In this document: in pieces, positions 48,071 through 59,572 of the stretch
Layout of the letters: every line of letters begins with the position of its first letter
Position numbering within the stretch: the stretch's first letter is position 1
DNA from: Gigaspora rosea
Taxonomy: Eukaryota; Glomeromycota; Glomeromycetes; Diversisporales; Gigasporaceae
Length of the DNA stretch: 64,000 bases
NCBI GenBank assembly: GCA_003550325.1
Contig: QKWP01001873.1
Span: 38,837 to 102,836, forward strand
Direction: 5' to 3'
Made by a program: the position numbers and the translations under genes
Notes under the pieces: model-generated
What the model was told of the DNA's origin: nothing
The model's input: only the letters and a program-made list of their open reading frames with translations
Databases searched by the model: none

Positions 48071-48930
48071 GTTAGTAAAATTCTAATTTTTATTATAAAA
48101 TTTATACTCTTTAGGGAAGTGTCAAATATCAGCTAATATCATAGAATAGAGAAAAGGTAGACAAAATCACAGGTCTGAATATACACATATAACCAATCAG
48201 AATAACTAAATTTCTCAGGAGGGGGAAAGAAGGGTGGGCTCTATAGTAAACTGATCTCAGCTAATATCTGATACATTCCTTAGCTATACTAATTTGGAGC
48301 CATTTTTATTCTAAATTAAAGGATAGTCTTATATTTAAGGATAGAGTACAACATTCATAATTATATACTGTATGAAAATTAATAACAAATTTTTTTTTAA
48401 AATTAAAAAAAATTTACAAAGTAAGTTAATTTTAAATTTTAATATAAGTTGTAGTATACATTTTTCCGATTCTAATAAAGTAAATTTTTTTTAAAAAAAT
48501 TGGTTAAATGTTTATTGAGAAATATGTATTTAAAGATTAGGTATTAAAAAATAGTTTACAAAATCAAATTGCTTATTTTGTGCTAACTAGACAAATTCAA
48601 ATATTACTAGGCAAATTTATAATACATTTTTTTTAAATTCTTTATCTATTAAAATTAATACCATTGCAACAAGCATGCGTTGTTCTATATATCATAAAAA
48701 TTTGACGAAGATTAAATATAATTATAAAATTTTTTATTAGTAGCATATTTTTTAAATAGCAGTCTTCACAACTAAAAAAAAAACTTTTTTTGTTACAGAA
48801 AAACAAATATAAAAATGAATAATCTTTTATTATTCCAATCTGACTGTTTCCTATTGAAAATTGGATCCTTTAAAAGTAGCATTGTTAATTTGAAATACTG
48901 TACCATGGACTTTCTGAAATAAGAATTATC
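48071..48930. other. No gene seen
   Basis: A+T-rich spacer. A poly-A/poly-T patch near 48380-48500. No supported feature. Confidence 0.4.
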
Positions 48931-49004
48931 TAGGGTGTGCTGTGACGTAACTTATAACGCAGTCAGAACAAATTACGAAAATTTTACTAATGTCACACAC
49001 CCTA
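48931..49004. repeat. 74-bp inverted repeat TAGGGTGTG
   Basis: TAGGGTGTGCTGTGAC and the right end on the other strand TAGGGTGTGTGACAT are inverted. A very small MITE or hairpin, about 400 bp downstream of the kinase gene end. Confidence 0.55.
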
Positions 49005-49484
49005 TTAAGTCAAAAACTTTCCAGACCAATTTTATCATGAAGCAGATCAAATTTCATTTTTGTGTTCAAAAAAAAAAATGAGAAAATTAATTGTCGGCAA
49101 AATTAGAATTTTGAAAATCATCAGCCTAAATTAAGGTTAATGCAGGCCAACCACCTAAAATATGTCACTCTAAAATTGATTTATTATTTCGAAATAACGT
49201 AAATGAGTCATACTCAAAATAGCACAAGTCCTGTTGTTTTGGTGTAGTCTTTTGATAAATAATACTTTTAGGAATATGTTTATCTTTAAGTTTTCGTAAA
49301 TTTTATTTTTGAAACTCGTTCATTTCAAACTACAAATTATAATAACGTTGTATTTAATGTTGATATCGAGATGATAGAATCATTTAGAATTAATATCGAC
49401 TTACATGGAAGATCACCTTAAATTTCGAAATCATGATCTATTGCACCTAATTATTGTGAGAAAATTCTCAATTATCTGGAATTT

Positions 49485-51288
49485 TCAAATAATTTTAAAA
49501 ACTGCTATGTTATAAATATTAATACCTTTATAAGTAGCATTTCTGGGTTCTGGAAGGTTCTTATAGTCCAAAATTCGGCTAGTATAGGATGCTAATGGAT
49601 GTGTATCATAATTGGGAGATGATCGATTTGAATCATATATTTGTGGTTTTTCTTTTGAAGATTCTATCTCTCTAATTTGTTTAGCCAATTCACTTGAATC
49701 ATTTAAATTATCTTTCCAATATTGATGCATTATTTCAAATAATTCATCTGCAGTTGGCCGCTTTGAAGGTATGGCATCCCAACATCTTTCCATTAAATTT
49801 TGAAGTAATTGTGGAACTTTACATCTTATTTTTGGTCGAATACCTTTACAAATATCTAATACAAGATCATTATTATGTGGGAGATCATGATAAGGCGGGT
49901 AACTAGTTAAGATTTCTGACATAATAATTCCGAAAGAGTATATTTCTGATTCTCTTGTATATTCATTCCCACGTAAAACTTCGGGTGCTACATATGGGGT
50001 CACACCGTATTTATGCTTAGACCCATGTTCTAAAGTCGAATTCAGGGATATTGGCTTGCATAGACCAAAATCTGTAATTTTTGATAAAGTCAAATCGTTC
50101 ATAACTATGTTACCGGCGTGAAAATCTTTGTGAACGAATCCTGTATTATGAATGTCTTTAAGACTTAGGGATATGTTATACAGATTTGCTAGTTTGTCTT
50201 TCCAACTTAAATTGTGATATTTTTTATTTAGCATATCCCTTAAACTTCCGCAAGGTGCGTATTTCATGACCATCATATAAGTATCAATACTTGGATCTTT
50301 GGTTATACCATATATTGGAGCTGCCAAACCTTTAAATTTAAGTTGATTTTCCACCTAAAGTTAAAATTTATAAATATTTAGATAGTAAAATTAATGCGAT
50401 AATACATTTATTTTTTTTTATTACCTCTTGTAAAAATTCCTTTGTAGCGCCATATGAATTGTTAAGTTTTTTTAAGCAAACCATTATGTTTGCATTATCT
50501 CTTTTCCATTTGTTATTTTTAGAATACCATTTAACAATATGTCCATCGATCCATATCGCTTGATAAATTATGCCGAATCCTCCTTTTGCAAGGTATTTAA
50601 TATGTTTTAATTTTTCATATGGGATCCATTCAATAATATCATTAGTCATGTATGCTTCGAGTTGCTTTTTCTGAATAAAATGATCAATCATTTCACTACC
50701 ACTAGTCCAATTTTTGAATTCACTCCTTAGTTGGTTGGCATTGCATGAATTACACCATGTTATATATTGATATCTGTAAGGTTTCTGACATTTTGGACAA
50801 GCATATGAATAATGTTGTTTCATAACAGCTACATAACTATCATTCATTGGATTTTTAGTTAAACCACATATCGAGGTATCATATAATCCAAATCTATTTT
50901 CCATAAATTCCATTGAAATATTAGTGGAATTATGGAGATCTACAAAATAAACAGTTTCGTTTGCACATCTTTCCCACTTATTATTCATATAATCCCATTT
51001 TATAATGTATCCATCAATCCATTTTGCTTCGAAAATTGGTTCAAATGTTCTTGTTGATATAAGGCTTTGAATATTATTGAATTTATTTAAAGGGATCCAT
51101 TCAATGACTTCTTCATTGTCCCATGCTTTAAATTGTATTTTCAGAATAAAATCATCAATTACTTTATTGCCACTAGTCCAATTCTTGAATTCGGTTTGAA
51201 ATCGTTTGGCATTGCACGGATTACACCAATCTTTACCGCTGCATAGTTGCAGACATTCATGACAAATATTTTCAGGATTAATTTCCAT
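49485..51288 (-). CDS. TKL-like protein kinase with a duplicated zinc finger and N-lobe
   Basis: Two exons: 51288-50425 and 50354-49485, with a 70-nt GT-AG intron (GTAATAAA ... CTTTAG) in phase 0, giving 577 residues. Residues 1-158: zinc finger C9/C12/C22/C25, FKNWTSG (35-40), then a degenerate kinase N-lobe without a glycine loop and with Asp where the ATP-binding Lys should be. Residues 162-end: a second zinc finger C164/C167/C179/C182, FKNWTSG, AKGGFG glycine loop (234-239), Lys273, HKD with catalytic Asp365 and Asn370, DFG 383-385, APE 411-413. The second unit looks active. It probably phosphorylates Ser/Thr or Tyr in the cytosol; the substrate is unknown. I start at Met51288, just before the zinc finger; an upstream in-frame ATG (51465) would add a hydrophobic segment. 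An alternative third exon (donor 49525, acceptor 49447, stop 49418) would replace the last 13 residues. No neighbouring gene is co-oriented. Confidence 0.88.
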
Positions 51289-51942
51289 GTTAACGTTTAT
51301 GCGATTTATTTTTGTGCTGATATTTATACTAATACTAAGAATTAAAGTCAAAATTACGAACGGTGCAAACTTTTTTTGAAAGAAATTTAATTTGAACACA
51401 AACACTGCATTACACAAACATAGCATTACAGTACGTACAATGTCATTGTGTACTACTTGTGTCAAATCCTTATTAATCCCTTTAATAGTCCAATCAAATG
51501 ATCATAATTTAATTAAAATACAATTATTCTCCTTCAATTGCAACTCCTAAATGCAATATCTTCTATAAGAAATATCATTCTTTATTGCATATTTAAAATA
51601 TGTATAAACTTGACTAAGCAAAATACTAAAAATTGGTCTGTATAAATTTACTTCTGATTGTATAATGCAAATATAGCATACACGTATGCATAATGAAGTT
51701 CCGACATTATAAGTTTCTGATTTGATAAATTAGATCTAGTAGATTGATGGATGATTTTAGGTATAGAGAAAAAAGTCAAATACGGTCCAAACTTCCTTAA
51801 TGTATCTCCTTATAAATGCACGTTCTATAAATGCATCCTTTGCTTGTCTTAATTACAGTACTAATAACGTTATAAAATTATCTTCTCTAAATGCATTTCT
51901 CCAATCTAAGAGGAGAGTACTTGGAAAGTTCTAAACATTATA
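51289..51942. other. Kinase 5' flank and relics of the CAGTC-type MITE
   Basis: The in-frame upstream extension (to 51465) is open and hydrophobic but unlikely to be coding. Beyond it are tgcatttct/aaatgcacgtt phrases of the CAGTC-type family (51530-51930). No other gene is seen. Confidence 0.4.
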
Positions 51943-52108
51943 CAGTCGGATTTCTCTCAATGCATCCACCCTAAATTCACTCTATATGAAAATGCACACC
52001 TCTGTTTGGTCTAACATAATATATCAATTATAGGTTGTGACCTCTCTAAATGCACATTTGAAATTTTTACTATGGTCCCAAGGTGACGCATCTAGGGAGG
52101 TTTGACTG
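51943..52108. mobile_element. CAGTC-ended MITE, 166-bp copy
   Basis: The ends CAGTCGGATTTCTCTCAATG and ...TCTAGGGAGGTTTGACTG are inverted and flanked by TA (51941-51942 and 52109-52110). A short internal-deletion member of the family. Confidence 0.75.
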
Positions 52109-52110
52109 TA

Positions 52111-53371
52111 TTGGGTTCTGTAGAATAATTTTGATGCAGCTATAAATGAAGCTATAAATGTGCATTGTTTTATTTGCATATTTGTATACGCATATTACTG
52201 TTTATAAATCACTAAGATAATTTTTGGGAATAGGCTCATTAGGCCCTATACCTAATATTTAAATAACGTAGTGTGCATTAACAAATTTTCTATATAAGTT
52301 GATAAATTTATATAAGTTGAATACTATTTTATTAAACATAATTTATTTATAATCCCTTTATTTCAAGGTAGTATAGTTTAGAATTATGCCCAGGGAATTA
52401 GCAAGAATTATTTTTATTATATGATTATTATATTTTTTTATTTTATTATATTATTTAATTTTTTTTTAAAAAAAAAATTTTAAAGAAATATAACTTAACA
52501 AAACTTGACCAAATTTTGATAAAACTTTTTTTTAAATCAATTATACAAGTTTGTAAAAATTATTTGACAAAGTTTTTAATGAATTTGGTTAAGTTTCTGT
52601 TAAGTTATTCTTTTCAAAGTTATAAAAAATCTTTATTTTAAAAAATTTGCTTGATTTCTATTGACACACCTTCATATTATTAGTAATGAAGTTGTAAGAG
52701 AATTAACAGAAAGAAAAAAAATATAATTATTATATGTAATATATATTCATAATATATTTATTATATACTAACTTAGATCATATAATAATAATATTGTTTA
52801 ATATATAATAGATATAATGTAAAGTTCTCTGACCTTTTTGTCATTTCCTAGTTGTTTATTTGATACCAATTATTATTGTCTGCATAAAAAATGATTTTTT
52901 GAAAAAATTTGTTAAAAAAAATTTGTAAAAAAAATTTGTACTATACCCAAATGGGTTACAAAGAAATAAAAAAAAGAATTCGTTAATTGCATTAATTGGT
53001 CATTTCGATATATAAAGTTTAGTATTAACGATTGGTCTAATCTTATTTTGGTTTATTAGATGGTATAATACATATAATATTGATCTTGTACTTTATTGTG
53101 AGCATGTTGATAATAAAATACCTATCCTGATGAATTTTATCATGAATAGTAAGTAAATTATATCCACTACTTTTACATAATTTGTAGTCTTGATGAACGA
53201 GATAAACGATTTAAAAAAGAGAAGAAAATTTTTGTTTGCTTTCAAATTGCATCATTTTTTATATTGCATAGAAAAAGTTTATCAGGGATTATGACGTTTT
53301 TATTTAATGACTAAGTCTAAAGCGAGTCAACTCATATTTCTTAATTTACTCGATTAACTTTAAGGTTAGTG
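52111..53371. other. No gene seen
   Basis: A+T-rich spacer between the divergent kinase and BTB genes, with TAT repeats (52720-52800). No supported frame. Confidence 0.4.
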
Positions 53372-53559
53372 AGGGTTGGCAATGAATATACGTACTGCAT
53401 TAAAAAATTGCTAACCAATGGAGCAATGGAACAATGGAACCAATGGAGTCAATGGATTAACAAATGCTATATTACAAGTTAGTTTGCCCTATTCTCAATG
53501 GAGCAAGGAGTAATGCCAATGGAGGTCATTCACCCTAATAGATAAATGTGCCAACCCTG
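53372..53559. mobile_element. 188-bp hAT MITE with AGGGTTGGCA ends
   Basis: The ends AGGGTTGGCA are inverted and match the widespread hAT end (C)AGGGTTGGCA. The flanks GGTTAGTG (53364-53371) and GGTTAGGG (53560-53567) are an 8-bp duplication with one mismatch. Five or more caatgga motifs fill the interior. Non-coding. Confidence 0.72.
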
Positions 53560-53815
53560 GGTTAGGGCTAGGATAGGATTAGAGGTATTTATGTAAGTAA
53601 AATTGCCTTCCCAACATTTTTTATTAATACACAAAGATGGGTTTAGACAGTCGTTTTTTCTATTTTTCTATTTTTTACGGGTTTCATTTTTTTTTCTCGT
53701 TTGCTTCGTCGGGCTGATAAATTTTCTACACTTTGATTGGCTGTTGATAAAATGATTTGACTCCGCTTTAGACAGGGGCAGGGAATTAATTAATAATACC
53801 CTGGCTTATCGGATG

Positions 53816-53930
53816 GTTGTGTTAACGATAATCTATAGATGCAATCCGTTATCTGTTTTTGGCCTAAATTAGATTTAATTTAGGCCGAAAACAGATATCA
53901 GTGGTAGCACGGGATTATCGTTAACACAAC
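53816..53930. mobile_element. 115-bp fold-back MITE
   Basis: The 18-bp ends GTTGTGTTAACGATAATC are perfectly inverted, and the inner arms (ttatctgtttttggcctaaa with its complement) also pair around a gatt loop. It lies 550 bp upstream of the BTB gene start. The target duplication is unclear. Confidence 0.75.
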
Positions 53931-54479
53931 ATAGATGAAAATTTAATAATCCCAATTCTAATGCGGAGTTATATAAGTGCATGCTTATATCGTGCCTGTG
54001 CTCCAAATTTTAAAATTTTAGCAGTTAGGCCCGTGTCTTTTAACCATTTTTTTTTTGTACGGGGTTTCAGAACCCCATTTGAAATAGCTTGAATATATTA
54101 CGCTTCTATAAGGCATGTACTAAAATTTTGGCAAAGTTTAAGCCTATTCCCTGGTAATATATAACTGCGGCTTTGCCGAAACTCATAAATTCTCAGCATA
54201 TAACATATACGATATTAATTTTTAACATTAGTACTATATAAGTAAACTGTTAATGTCTACGTAGAACGATTATACGTATGCATCGTCATCATTATACGTA
54301 TGCGTTTTACCAATCTAAAATGTGTTAAATGCTGATTGGTCAGTGATCATGTGAGAAGAATCCATGGTATTTGTCCATCCGGACATAAGACGTATCGATC
54401 AAAATATTTACATCAATCGTAAGACAAACCGATATTAAATAGCCTGCCTAATTTTACAAAATAGGCATTACACACAATT

Positions 54480-56049
54480 ATGACTGCCAAATTTTTTGAA
54501 CGACTTTCTAGTGATTTAAATGACCTTCTTAAAAATAGTGATGAATACAATGTTATCGTTGAAGTTGGTCAAGCTCCAAATAATCAAGTGTTTAAAGTAC
54601 ATTCTGTTATCTTAAATTCTCGATGTTTATATTTTAAAAATCAATTAAATTCAATTACTTATAATGATAACAACGTAAAAATAATAAAACAAACTAATGT
54701 TTCTGTTGAGGTATTTGATCTTATCATCAAGCAAGTATTAATAAAATTTATAATATATGATAAATAATTTTTTTTTTTTTTAACAAATTTATAATTATAT
54801 AAATGTATATAGGTATATTTACAATGGCACTATCTGTTTAGAAAATGTTGACACTTCAATAGTCTTTGAACTTTTAATTGTTTCTAATGAATTTGGACTC
54901 GAAGAGTTAGTTAAGCATGCTCAACTATTTTTACTTAAGAATAATGCATCTTGGTTATGTATTAATTTTTCTCGTGTTTATCAAGCTAGTTTTAAATATG
55001 CTAATTTTATAGCTTTACAACATCTTTGCACAAATATAATTTCTTTACATCCAAATATTCTTTTTGATTCTGATGAATTTATTAATCTTTCTGAAGATGT
55101 TTTAATTTTTATTTTAAAACTTGATAATTTACAAATAGATGAAGGAAAAATTTGGGATCATGTTATTAAATGGGGAATTGCACAAAATCCTACTTTACCA
55201 TCAAATCTTGATCAATGGTCTGATGAACACTTTATGACCTTAAAAAATTCACTTCAAAATTGTCTACCTTTAATCCGTTATTTTCAAATTTCTGGTGAAG
55301 ATGTCTTTGAAAAAGTTCGACCATATCATAAAATACTTGATTCAACTTTATGGGCTGATATTATGTTAAAATTTATGGCTCCTAATAAAACTACTATAAC
55401 TTCAAATATTTTACCTCCTCGTAATAATAATTTACTTTCACAAAATAATGATCATATTGATAATAGTGGATTAGAAATAGAATTAAATGAAGCTTCTGCA
55501 CTAAGAAAAAGTGGTGAAACTCATCGTATAATGGGAAGATATGAAGAATCATTAGTTGACTTAAATAAATCATTAGAACTTGAACCAAATAATGCAGTTG
55601 CATTAAAGAATCGTGGTTCTACTTATCTTATGGTAGGTAGACTTGAACAATCACTTTCAGATTTAACTAAATCTTTAGAAATTGAACCAAATGATACATG
55701 GGCATTAATAAATCGTGGTGAAGTTTACCGTATAATGAATAGATATGAAGAATCTCTTATAGATTTAACTAAATCATTGGAAATTAAACCAAATGATTCA
55801 TTGGCATTAGGAAGTCGTGGTGCAACTTATCGCATAATGGGAAGATATAAAGAATCACTTGCAGATTTAAACAAATCATTGGAGATTGAACCAAACTATG
55901 CATTCGCATTAAGAAACCGTGGTGTAATTTATCGCGTGATAGGAAGGTATAAAGAATCACTCGCAGATTTAAATAAATCATTGGAAGTTGAGCCAAATAA
56001 TGCATTTGCATTGGAGCAACTTGGAATAACGGAACGCTTGATAGGATGA
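54480..56049 (+). CDS. BTB-BACK-TPR fusion protein
   Basis: Exon 1 is 54480-54730, exon 2 is 54813-56049, giving 495 residues. BTB/POZ at about 22-115 (VFKVHSVILNSRCLYF, then FDLIIKYIYNG across the junction), BACK at about 130-230 (LISLHPN..F..., WDHVIKWGI), a linker, then five TPR units at about 311-495 of the form GRYEESLxDLNKSLEIEPNx. BTB-BACK proteins are usually substrate adaptors for Cullin-3 ubiquitin ligases, and the TPR array would bind partners; both roles are inferred. The intron (54731-54812) must begin with GC (AA|GCAAGT), because the only GT donor nearby puts exon 2 out of frame, whereas the GC donor restores the family motif IIKYIYNG. The ROGDI-like gene follows 1.56 kb downstream on the same strand. 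Confidence 0.87.
55494..56040 (+). repeat. 102-bp coding repeat of the TPR array
   Basis: Five units of 34 codons within the BTB-BACK-TPR gene. The unit core (ggaagatataaagaatcact, gatttaaataaatcattgga) is highly similar between units at DNA level, suggesting recent expansion or conversion. Length variation among strains would be expected. Confidence 0.85.
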
Positions 56050-57029
56050 GGAATAATCTTTACAAGTTTATATAATTTAATTATCAGATGTTTAAACCAA
56101 GTACACGTACTGTATCAATTTGACTATTCAAAATTAGAGATTTTACTACAAACAGGAATTTTGAAAATTCAGCTTATCAATAAGTATATATTATATGTTT
56201 CTAAATTCAAAATTGAGTGGAGATAACCAATAATTAATTTGTAATATTAAAAAGATTAGGTTTACATCTACTATAATAAACAGCCTAATTAATCATTTTA
56301 TGATTTTCGCGTTATTTAAAAGTTTCCCTTTATGCTGAGTAATTATGTTCGTGCAAATATGTATAAATTTTGTAAAATTTTGTTCAAAGACTTCAATTAA
56401 ATCTCACTTAATATTGATTTTAACAATGATTCCGAGTTAGTGCGAATAAGAAAAATTGGGAGATGAATAATTTATCTTAAAATATTTCACAAACTAAATA
56501 AATGATAATAATAAAAAATAATGAGATTTAGATTTGCTAAATGAATTTATACAAACATAAATCATTCTTACTATAGATTTATATAGATACATCTTTTGTT
56601 TTATTAATTGATTATCACTAATTAAAACAATCGAATGAAAGGATCAATAAATATTGATATGTATATAAATATATATAATACGTTGATTAGATCTGTACGC
56701 TTTACCTCTATTCAACAATCACTTCCTCGAGAGTTAAGGTAGGTCCGATTTAGAGTTAGGGCTGGCATAAATTAAAATTAAACATTGGTAAAAATTTAGA
56801 CGTTGTTACGGCTTGGAGAGGGGCTTTTAAATTCCTTCTACTGATTTTGGCTCTAAGATAAAAGGGCTAATAAATATGGTCATATACATATATGGATTAT
56901 TAGTTATTATTATATATATTTTGTTTTAGATTATTGCAATGGAAATCTTAACAAGTATCATTACGGTAAATTACGAATCGTATAAATTACTGTAATTTTA
57001 CAACCTTGCAGAATTTTAAAAAAAGGCCT
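56050..57029. other. 3' flank of the BTB gene; no other gene seen
   Basis: A+T-rich intergenic sequence. No sustained frame, repeat ends or RNA gene recognised. Confidence 0.4.
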
Positions 57030-57430
57030 GATTTTAAATACTCACCAGCTAATAAATTTAAATTTGCTTTTTAATTAACGAGAATTTCAAGATGCTCTGA
57101 TTATTAAATACTCACCAAATAATACATGTATGTGAATTAATTATTTATTTGGATTAACTAAAGTTTTAAGTAATTCTTCTGGATTATATATGATTAACAA
57201 AAAAATCTTGCCTTAGAAATATTTGACTTTAAAATACTCACCAATTATTAAAATATACGGGGTTCGGATTTTACTTTTGAATTAATGAGAACTCTAATTT
57301 TAAAAAATGGTTTGATTCTGAATACTCACTGACTATATAAATATGCGGATTGTTTGTTATTTCTAATTAACGAGAATTTTTTTAAAAAATATTTATGATA
57401 AAAATACTCAACTAGTATAAACAATTAACA
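57030..57430. repeat. Diverged tandem repeat with AATACTCACCA
   Basis: The phrase (t)taaatactcacca recurs at about 57037, 57108, 57234, 57330 and (as aatactcaact) 57405, each followed by an attaa-tgagaattt phrase. It lies directly upstream of the ROGDI-like gene. It could be a decayed minisatellite or a promoter-proximal array. Confidence 0.55.
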
Positions 57431-57609
57431 GAATACGTGTAGATTTGCTTTTAACCTAATTTGATTAACCTAACGCTTGGAATATCATCCCTGCATTTTC
57501 AAAATGTATGCCATGTGCTACCAAATTGTAACGTTAATCAATAAATTTTTTAAGAATCAGTTTATGAAAATTATTTTTTGCCCTTATGCTTCATTCTAAT
57601 CATAATGAA

Positions 57610-59572
57610 ATGCATGCGGTTATTCAAGAAGAAGAAGTTTTGGTAAAAAAAATTGACTATTCTTTTTGTTTATCATTTTGATTAGATATATTTTTATCTT
57701 ATCCTGACTGTTATTTTTCTTTTCTTTTGTAATAGAAGAAAGAATTAGAATGGTTATTAGATACTCAGTTGCCAAATGCGATTTATAATATAAAAAAAGT
57801 ATTAAAAGTAATCATTGCATTTGTTTATTTTAAGTCTGCTTTTTAAGAATCATGGATAAAAAGTTAATGTGTATATATATATATATATATATATTGTATA
57901 TACTGTATTTATGAACATATAGAAATGTGAAACGATTATGAAATCTCCGGAACATGATGGCAATTAGTTATTATTATTATTTCTGATGGTTTTAAGGAAT
58001 CATTTACTATGCATATTAATGGTTTTATTTGTTTTAGATTCTTTTGGAACAAGTACATTGGCTATTTCATCTAATAAGTATTTATTTGGTCTTAATTGTT
58101 GAATAATGAAAATTTTTGGTCTCTAAACGTTCTTATTATCGGTTTCTTTAGTAGCGATGTATTGAAAGGTTTTGTCACATTGGATGGAAGTGATATTATA
58201 AAAGGGGTATTGTATCATATTGGTAAATATTATCTCTCATTTATTGACACTAATATTATGAAATAAATTGTAGGAGCTGCAAGTAAAATTCTCCAATTAT
58301 AATCGTGGAAATTTGCTAAAATTGACTGTTAATCCCAAGAAGCCCTATTTTATTGAACAGGTATGCAATAGAGATTGTAATCGATGAGCTTGAGCATTAT
58401 TTGGTCATAACTCTAGAATTTCGAGCATCAGTTGATCTAAAATCCGAATGTATCGAATTTTTTAAAATATCAAAACGTGTATAATAAATTTAGTGTAAAA
58501 TACAGTAAATTTTTTAAAACTTGCTTTTTTTAATAATAAATTAAAAAAAATTTTATCATTATCAAAACAAGATATTGAAGTCAAATTTAATTTGATCGAT
58601 GCTCGATGATGACCGAATAAAAAACTCAATTAATGAAGCTTATTTCGATGTTCGAATTTTTTGATCGATAATCGAATAATTATTTATTGTTTCCACTTTC
58701 TAGTATGAAAGTTTCAGTAGTTAAAAAAATATATATAAATTTTTAATACTTTAATTTTACATTCTAATAAAATCTGTAAATTTATCTTTCCTTTTAAAGC
58801 TGATTGACGCCCAGAACTACATCACTTTAGCTTTAGATGCATTAGAATGTTCAAATAATTTGCTTACAAAAGAAAGGTCTTATGAGGTAAAACTTTATAA
58901 TTTATAATTTTATATAACTATTAAATACAAAATTGTAATATTACGATATTTCATTCGAACAAGATGTTGGATACGGTTCTTAAAAATATATCAAATGCTC
59001 GATTTATTCTTACTTGTGCGAATGAAGAAAAATTGTTTCCTTATAAAATTTGTGATCCTCAGGTAATTTTAATATATTTGAGTTATATTTTTACAATCAA
59101 GTAATGAATTTATTATTATTAATTTTATTATTATTATTATTATTTAGATGTTTAGCTCCAAATTACCCGAAGACTTAGCGGTTCAGTTTCATATTGAAGG
59201 TTCATATATAGTCGTTTCCGTTTATGCACTTCAATATCATTCTTCGCCACCACAACAAAAGCATGGAAATATTTTAGGATCTTCTAAAAGTCCTTTGAAA
59301 GTTTGGTATCCTTTTTTATTTTTTATTTGTGTATTTTGTGTAATTTTTTCGACTTTACTATTTTATGGATTCTTAATCATCACGATACATTCTCACTTTT
59401 GGATACTTAACGAATCAAATAAATTATTAGCCAGTATAAAGATAAATATGTATCAGTATTGAATGAAATTGTAGTAAAATCATTAGATCCAAAGTTAGAA
59501 AGCGTTATGGAGTGTCTGAAAAAGTTAGAAAGCAATTGTTCTGCTTGGAAAAACAAGATTGCAGTATTTTAA
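57610..59572 (+). CDS. ROGDI/Rav2-like protein (predicted V-ATPase assembly factor)
   Basis: Ten exons: 57610-57642, 57736-57807, 57923-57959, 58038-58077, 58155-58206, 58274-58360, 58800-58886, 58964-59062, 59148-59305, 59431-59572. They join in frame to 268 residues, close to the usual 280-290 of ROGDI. Matching landmarks in order: KKELEWLLDTQLPNAIYNIK (ROGDI EEFRWLL..EV), NDVLKGFVTLDG (VKGVLTLQG), LIDAQNYITLALDAL (IQDARNHVSQAI), MFSSKLPEDLAVQFHIEGSY (MFAPALPSDLLVNVYI), and PLKVCQYKDKYVSVL with SLDPKLESVMECLKKLE at the C-terminus as in fungal Rav2-like proteins. In yeast Rav2 is part of the RAVE complex that reassembles the vacuolar proton pump; that role is inferred here. All introns are GT-AG except intron 3 (57960-58037), which must be GC-AG to keep frame. 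The start is the second of two nearby ATGs (57610); the first is out of frame. The first exon is the least certain. Confidence 0.87.

Noticed and set aside
49447..49525. Third-exon model for the kinase (stop at 49418)
   Set aside because: It is in frame with GT-AG borders and possible, but it changes only the last residues and cannot be preferred without transcripts; kept as an alternative in the gene entry.
55394..56011. Minus-strand frames opposite the TPR array
   Set aside because: Shadows of the repeated coding sequence on the plus strand.
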